The notes under the pieces: generated by a model
What the model saw: only the letters and a program-made list of their open reading frames with translations
Databases searched by the model: none
Told to the model about the DNA's origin: nothing
Made by a program: the position numbers and the translations under genes
Part shown: positions 60,639 to 64,000 of the stretch, piece after piece
How the letters are laid out: each line of letters starts with the position of its first letter
Numbering within the stretch: the stretch's first letter is position 1
From: JAGPUQ01 sp963708735
Lineage (GTDB): Bacteria; Pseudomonadota; Gammaproteobacteria; Pseudomonadales; Porticoccaceae
Direction: 5' to 3'
Length of the DNA stretch: 64,000 nucleotides
Assembly (NCBI GenBank): GCA_963708735.1
Contig: CAVPTW010000011.1
Span: 1 to 64,000, forward strand

Positions 60639-62618
60639 TTATTCGGCGACCAGGCCGCGCAGGAAAAAGTCGAGGGTTTTCTCGATCGATTCCTCGATGG
60701 CAATCCCGGGATTCCAGCCGAGCAGGCGCTGGGCATTTTTGATGCTCGGACGACGATACGAAACGTCCTCGTAACCGTTGCCGTAATAGGAGTGACTCGC
60801 CATCGCATTGAATCCGGCAAAGCGCGGGAAATGCGCGCGCAGCGGATGCGCTTCGAATTTTGCCAGCAGGATCTCGGCCAGCTCGCGGATGCTGCACTCA
60901 TTGTCGGGATTGCCGATGTTGATGATCTGTCCGTCGCAGCGATCACCGGCATTTTCAATGATGGCGAAAAGCGCGCCGATGCCGTCCCGGATGTCCGTAA
61001 AGCAGCGTTTCTGCGCGCCGCCGTCGATCAGGTTGATGGGCGTGCCATCGACGAGATTGACGATGAACTGGGTGATCACCCGCGAGCTGCCGATGCGCGC
61101 GGCCTGCAGGCTGTCGAGTCGCTCGCCGAGCCAGTTGAAAGGGCGGAACAGGGTGAAACGCAGACCGGTCTTCTGGCCGTAGGCCCAGATCACGCGGTCG
61201 AGCAGTTGCTTGGAGACCGAGTAGATCCAGCGCTGCTTGTTGATCGGACCGACGATCAGGCGCGAGTTGTCTTCATCGAAGCTGTCGTCGTCGCACATTC
61301 CGTAGACCTCGGAGGTCGACGGAAACACGATGCGCTTGTTGTACTTGACGCAGTAACGGACGATTTTCAGGTTTTCTTCAAAATCGAGTTCGAACACGCG
61401 CAGCGGATTGCGGACATATTCGATCGGCGTGGCAATTGCCACCAGCGGCAAGATGACGTCGCACTTCTTGACGTGATATTCCAGCCATTCGGTGTGGATG
61501 CTGATGTCGCCTTCGACAAAATGAAAACGCGGGTTACTGAAAAAGCGCGCCACGCCGTCCGCATTGATGTCGAGGCCATGGACTTCGTAATGGTCGCTCG
61601 CGAGCAGACGCTCGGTGAGATGATTGCCGATGAAACCATTGACGCCGAGGATGAGCACGCGGGTACGGCGCGTATCGGCGATGTTGCCCCGGGACTTCGG
61701 CCCCAGCACCAGGCCGGCGGTCAAACCCAGTTCGTCGGCAAGCTGGCCGCCTGACACAAACAAGCCCGGTTCCGCTTGCCCCGCTGTGACTTCCAGCACG
61801 CCCTCGCCACAGGCCACCCGCAGCGGCGCGGTCGAGAGAATGGTGCCCGGCAACGCCGGTTTGGCGGGTGACGGCAACACGCGGGATTGCCAGATCAGCA
61901 GCTTGCGCTCGCCCGAAAACGTGAAGGCGCCGGGATAGGGCTGGGTCACGGCCCGCACCAGATTGTGGATTGCGCGCGCCGGCTGCCGCCAGTGGATTTC
62001 GCCGTCGGCCGGCGTGCGTCGGCCGAAGCTGGTGGCCTGGCTTTCGTCCTGGGGAATCCCGTGAATATCGCCCTGCCGCATTTTGGGCAGGGTGTCCGCG
62101 AGCAGGGTGTCGGTCGCCGCGCGCAGCTTGCCGTGCAGTGTCAGCGCGGTATCCGTGTCGGCGATGGCAACCGTCTGCTGCGCGATGATCTCGCCGGCAT
62201 CCGGACGCGCGACCATGCGGTGCAGGGTCACGCCGGTTTCCCGTTCGCCATGCACCAGCACCCAGTTCACCGGGGCGCGGCCGCGATAGCGCGGCAGCAG
62301 GGAGCCGTGCAGGTTGTAAGCGCCGAGGCGCGGAATATCCAGAATTGCCTGGCTGAGCAGATGACGGTAATAAAACGAGAAAATAAGATCCGGCGCGAGG
62401 GCGCGAATGCGCTCGACCCAGAGCGGATGATTGACATCCTCCGGGGCGTGGGCGGGGATGCCGTGCTCGGCGCAGAGTTGCGCCACCGACGCGAAGAAAG
62501 TGTTTTCACGGGGATCGTCGGTGTGCGTGAAGACGGCCTGCACCTCGAAGCCGGCCGCGATGAGACGCCGAATGCCGGTGCAGCCGATATCGTGATAGGC
62601 AAATACGACGACTTTCAT
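60639..62618 (-). CDS. arnA: bifunctional UDP-L-Ara4N formyltransferase / UDP-glucuronate decarboxylase ArnA
   Basis: 659-aa fusion with both domains intact. The N-terminal formyltransferase has Asn102, His104 (YNLHGSLLPRYRG) and Asp140; the C-terminal SDR-type oxidative decarboxylase (from about residue 318, VLILGVNGFIG) has PSTSEVYG with Ser436 and Glu437, YSVSK (Tyr466, Lys470) and Arg622 in YRRPS, matching the E. coli catalytic set. It makes UDP-4-keto-pentose from UDP-glucuronate and later formylates UDP-L-Ara4N. The first three codons overlap the arnC stop (ATGA). Confidence 0.97.
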   Translation of the reverse strand: MKVVVFAYHDIGCTGIRRLIAAGFEVQAVFTHTDDPRENTFFASVAQLCAEHGIPAHAPEDVNHPLWVERIRALAPDLIFSFYYRHLLSQAILDIPRLGAYNLHGSLLPRYRGRAPVNWVLVHGERETGVTLHRMVARPDAGEIIAQQTVAIADTDTALTLHGKLRAATDTLLADTLPKMRQGDIHGIPQDESQATSFGRRTPADGEIHWRQPARAIHNLVRAVTQPYPGAFTFSGERKLLIWQSRVLPSPAKPALPGTILSTAPLRVACGEGVLEVTAGQAEPGLFVSGGQLADELGLTAGLVLGPKSRGNIADTRRTRVLILGVNGFIGNHLTERLLASDHYEVHGLDINADGVARFFSNPRFHFVEGDISIHTEWLEYHVKKCDVILPLVAIATPIEYVRNPLRVFELDFEENLKIVRYCVKYNKRIVFPSTSEVYGMCDDDSFDEDNSRLIVGPINKQRWIYSVSKQLLDRVIWAYGQKTGLRFTLFRPFNWLGERLDSLQAARIGSSRVITQFIVNLVDGTPINLIDGGAQKRCFTDIRDGIGALFAIIENAGDRCDGQIINIGNPDNECSIRELAEILLAKFEAHPLRAHFPRFAGFNAMASHSYYGNGYEDVSYRRPSIKNAQRLLGWNPGIAIEESIEKTLDFFLRGLVAE

Positions 62619-63610
62619 GGGCGTTGATCCACTTCCGCAACCGACGCGCGCTGACGAACGATCGCTTTGACGAAGTAATTGGGTCGGGCGCGCACATCGT
62701 CGTAGATGCGGCCGATGTACTCGCCCAACAGCCCGATGCCAATGAACTGTGCGCCGATGAAAATGAACAGCATGGCGAACAGGGTGAATACGCCATCCAC
62801 CGCCCAGGTGGTGCCGAGCAGGAAACGCAGAGCCAGGATCAGCACCGCCAGCGCGAAGCCAAAACCGGCGATCAGGCAGCCCAGCAGGCTCGCCAAACGC
62901 AGCGGCGCCGTGGTCATGCTGGTGACCAGATCGAACATCAAATTGATGAGCTTCAGAAAATCGTACTTGGATTCGCCGTGCTCGCGTCCCGCATGCTGGA
63001 CCGGCAATTCAATGGTTTTGCGCGCAAAGCTGTTGGCCAGCACCGGAATGAACGTGCTGCGCTCCCGACATTGCAGCATGGCGTCGACGATGGGTCGCTG
63101 GTAGGCGCGGAACATGCAGCCGTAATCATTCATTTCCTGGCCGGTGGCCCGTTTCACCATTCTGTTGACGAGACGCGAGGCGCTTTTGCGCAGCCAGCTG
63201 TCCTGACGGTCGACGCGGATGGTGCCCACCACGTCGTAGCCCTGGGCCGCCGTGGCCACCAGACGCGGAATTTCTTCCGGCGGATTCTGGAGGTCGGCAT
63301 CGAGGGTGATGATGAGATCGCCGCGGGCATTGGCAAAGCCCGCCATGACGGCCGCGTGCTGGCCGTAATTGCGGTTGAGGATGACGCTGACCACGGGACT
63401 GTCGGGCTGGCTCGCCGCGTCGCTGAGCAGTTCGGCGGAGCGATCCGAACTGCCGTCATCGACCAGCACGATTTCATAGGGGCACGCGGTCTGGTCGCAG
63501 GCCGCCCGCGTCCGCGCCAGCAGGGCGGGCAGACTGGCTTCCTCGTTGTAGACCGGGATGACAACCGAAATCAATTTGCAGGGGGCGCGCTCAGTGGTTG
63601 TTGCGGGCAC
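62615..63610 (-). CDS. arnC: undecaprenyl-phosphate 4-deoxy-4-formamido-L-arabinose transferase ArnC
   Basis: 331-aa GT2 glycosyltransferase with two C-terminal membrane helices. SVVIPVYNEEASLPALL, VDDGSSDRSAELL, LNRNYGQHAAVMAGFANARGDLIITLDADLQNPPEEI, DYGCMFRAYQRPIVDAML and GIGLLGEYIGRIYDDVRARPNYF all match ArnC. The start is GTG at 63610, overlapping the end of arnB by 20 bases; a TTG at 63574 is possible. It loads Ara4FN onto undecaprenyl phosphate. Confidence 0.95.
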   Translation of the reverse strand: MPATTTERAPCKLISVVIPVYNEEASLPALLARTRAACDQTACPYEIVLVDDGSSDRSAELLSDAASQPDSPVVSVILNRNYGQHAAVMAGFANARGDLIITLDADLQNPPEEIPRLVATAAQGYDVVGTIRVDRQDSWLRKSASRLVNRMVKRATGQEMNDYGCMFRAYQRPIVDAMLQCRERSTFIPVLANSFARKTIELPVQHAGREHGESKYDFLKLINLMFDLVTSMTTAPLRLASLLGCLIAGFGFALAVLILALRFLLGTTWAVDGVFTLFAMLFIFIGAQFIGIGLLGEYIGRIYDDVRARPNYFVKAIVRQRASVAEVDQRP

Positions 63611-64000
63611 TCAGAACCTCGTCGATGGTGGAAATGACGCGCGCCAGATCACTGTCCGTCATGTCCGGAAACAGCGGCAGCGTACAGAGTCGGGCAGAGT
63701 TCCATTCCGTGTCCGGCAGCACGAGATCGGGATAGTGCTCGCGATAGTATTTCTGCGTGTGCACCGCCCGGAAGTGCAGGCCGGTGCCGATGCCGCGAGA
63801 CTGTAACGCCTGCATGAATTCGTCGCGATCCAGGCCGCAGCGTTCAGGGTCGACGCGCACCATGAACAGGTGGTTGGCGTGCTGGTGCGCGTAACCGGGA
63901 ACACCGAGCGGCAGCAGGGGCGAAGCGCGCAGCGCCTGCCGGTACCGGGCAACGAGTTCGGCACGGCGGGCATTGAGCTGCGGCAGCCGGCGCAGCTGCA
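63591..64000 (-). CDS. arnB: UDP-4-amino-4-deoxy-L-arabinose aminotransferase ArnB (5' end outside the window)
   Basis: C-terminal 135 residues of a PLP aminotransferase, cut by the window edge. LPQLNARRAELVARYRQ, NHLFMVRVDPERCGLDRDEFMQALQSRGIGTGLHFRAVHTQKYYRE, and LPDTEWNSARLCTLPLFPDMT match the end of ArnB. It turns UDP-4-keto-pentose into UDP-L-Ara4N with glutamate as donor. The PLP lysine lies outside the window. First gene seen of the arn operon, with a promoter presumably beyond 64000. Confidence 0.93.
   Translation of the reverse strand, partial: QLRRLPQLNARRAELVARYRQALRASPLLPLGVPGYAHQHANHLFMVRVDPERCGLDRDEFMQALQSRGIGTGLHFRAVHTQKYYREHYPDLVLPDTEWNSARLCTLPLFPDMTDSDLARVISTIDEVLSARNNH

Noticed and set aside
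1..64000. CRISPR arrays, tRNA or rRNA genes, prophage, toxin-antitoxin pairs
   Set aside because: No regularly spaced repeats, cloverleaf or rRNA-like segments, phage structural genes or toxin-antitoxin pairs could be seen by reading; a formal scan was not possible.

Overview
The window is GC-rich, densely coded DNA from a gammaproteobacterium outside the enterics; I cannot name the genus. The strongest taxonomic signal is the gene order queG / nnr-tsaE-amiC-mutL-miaA-hfq-hflX-hflK-hflC-hisZ-purA, which follows the classical gammaproteobacterial cluster but carries HisZ, a subunit the enterics lack. FabA, a SpeA-type arginine decarboxylase, a glnK-amtB pair and a complete-looking arn operon fit the same picture. 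GTG and TTG starts and 4-base stop/start overlaps are common.

Layout. 0-6 kb: fabA (minus strand), galU-manB (plus), pgi and ispB (minus); this is unsaturated fatty acid synthesis, sugar-nucleotide precursors and the quinone tail. 6-8.5 kb: an F420-type LLM oxidoreductase facing a zinc alcohol dehydrogenase, then a small orphan protein. 8.5-13 kb: speA, a carboxy(nor)spermidine dehydrogenase and nspC, a polyamine operon of the aspartate-semialdehyde type. 13-26 kb: the mutL/hfq/hfl/purA supercluster. 26-31.5 kb: queG, rpsT with a UUG start and a clear promoter, a UPF0114 membrane protein, and the rplU-rpmA-obgE-proB operon.

31.5-44 kb is more accessory: nudC, an enoyl-CoA hydratase, two SDRs, a thiolase-fold protein without the nucleophilic cysteine coupled to a DUF35 protein, an aldo/keto reductase, remnants of a transposase and perhaps of a CoA-transferase, a spermidine-synthase-like protein, a GFA protein, a P-type ATPase, and small cell-envelope or unknown proteins. 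44-53 kb holds an MFS transporter overlapping an MCE lipid-transport operon (STAS-MlaE, MlaF, MlaD, lipoprotein), SprT, a thioesterase, a second enoyl-CoA hydratase, a HAD hydrolase and an acyltransferase. 53-57 kb: dodecin, a ComM/YifB ATPase, and glnK-amtB behind a sigma-54 promoter with two NtrC-like sites. 57-64 kb: arnB(partial)-C-A-D-T-E-F for 4-amino-4-deoxy-L-arabinose modification of lipid A, read on the minus strand with arnB cut by the window end.

A point for any user of this sequence: four otherwise well-conserved genes between 31.5 and 52.9 kb are broken by five single-base losses, all in short G or C runs. That pattern looks more like consensus errors than biology. No radically new system is evident. 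The best candidates for follow-up are the cysteine-less thiolase/DUF35 pair, the glnK control region and the decayed 36.8-37.1 kb junction.
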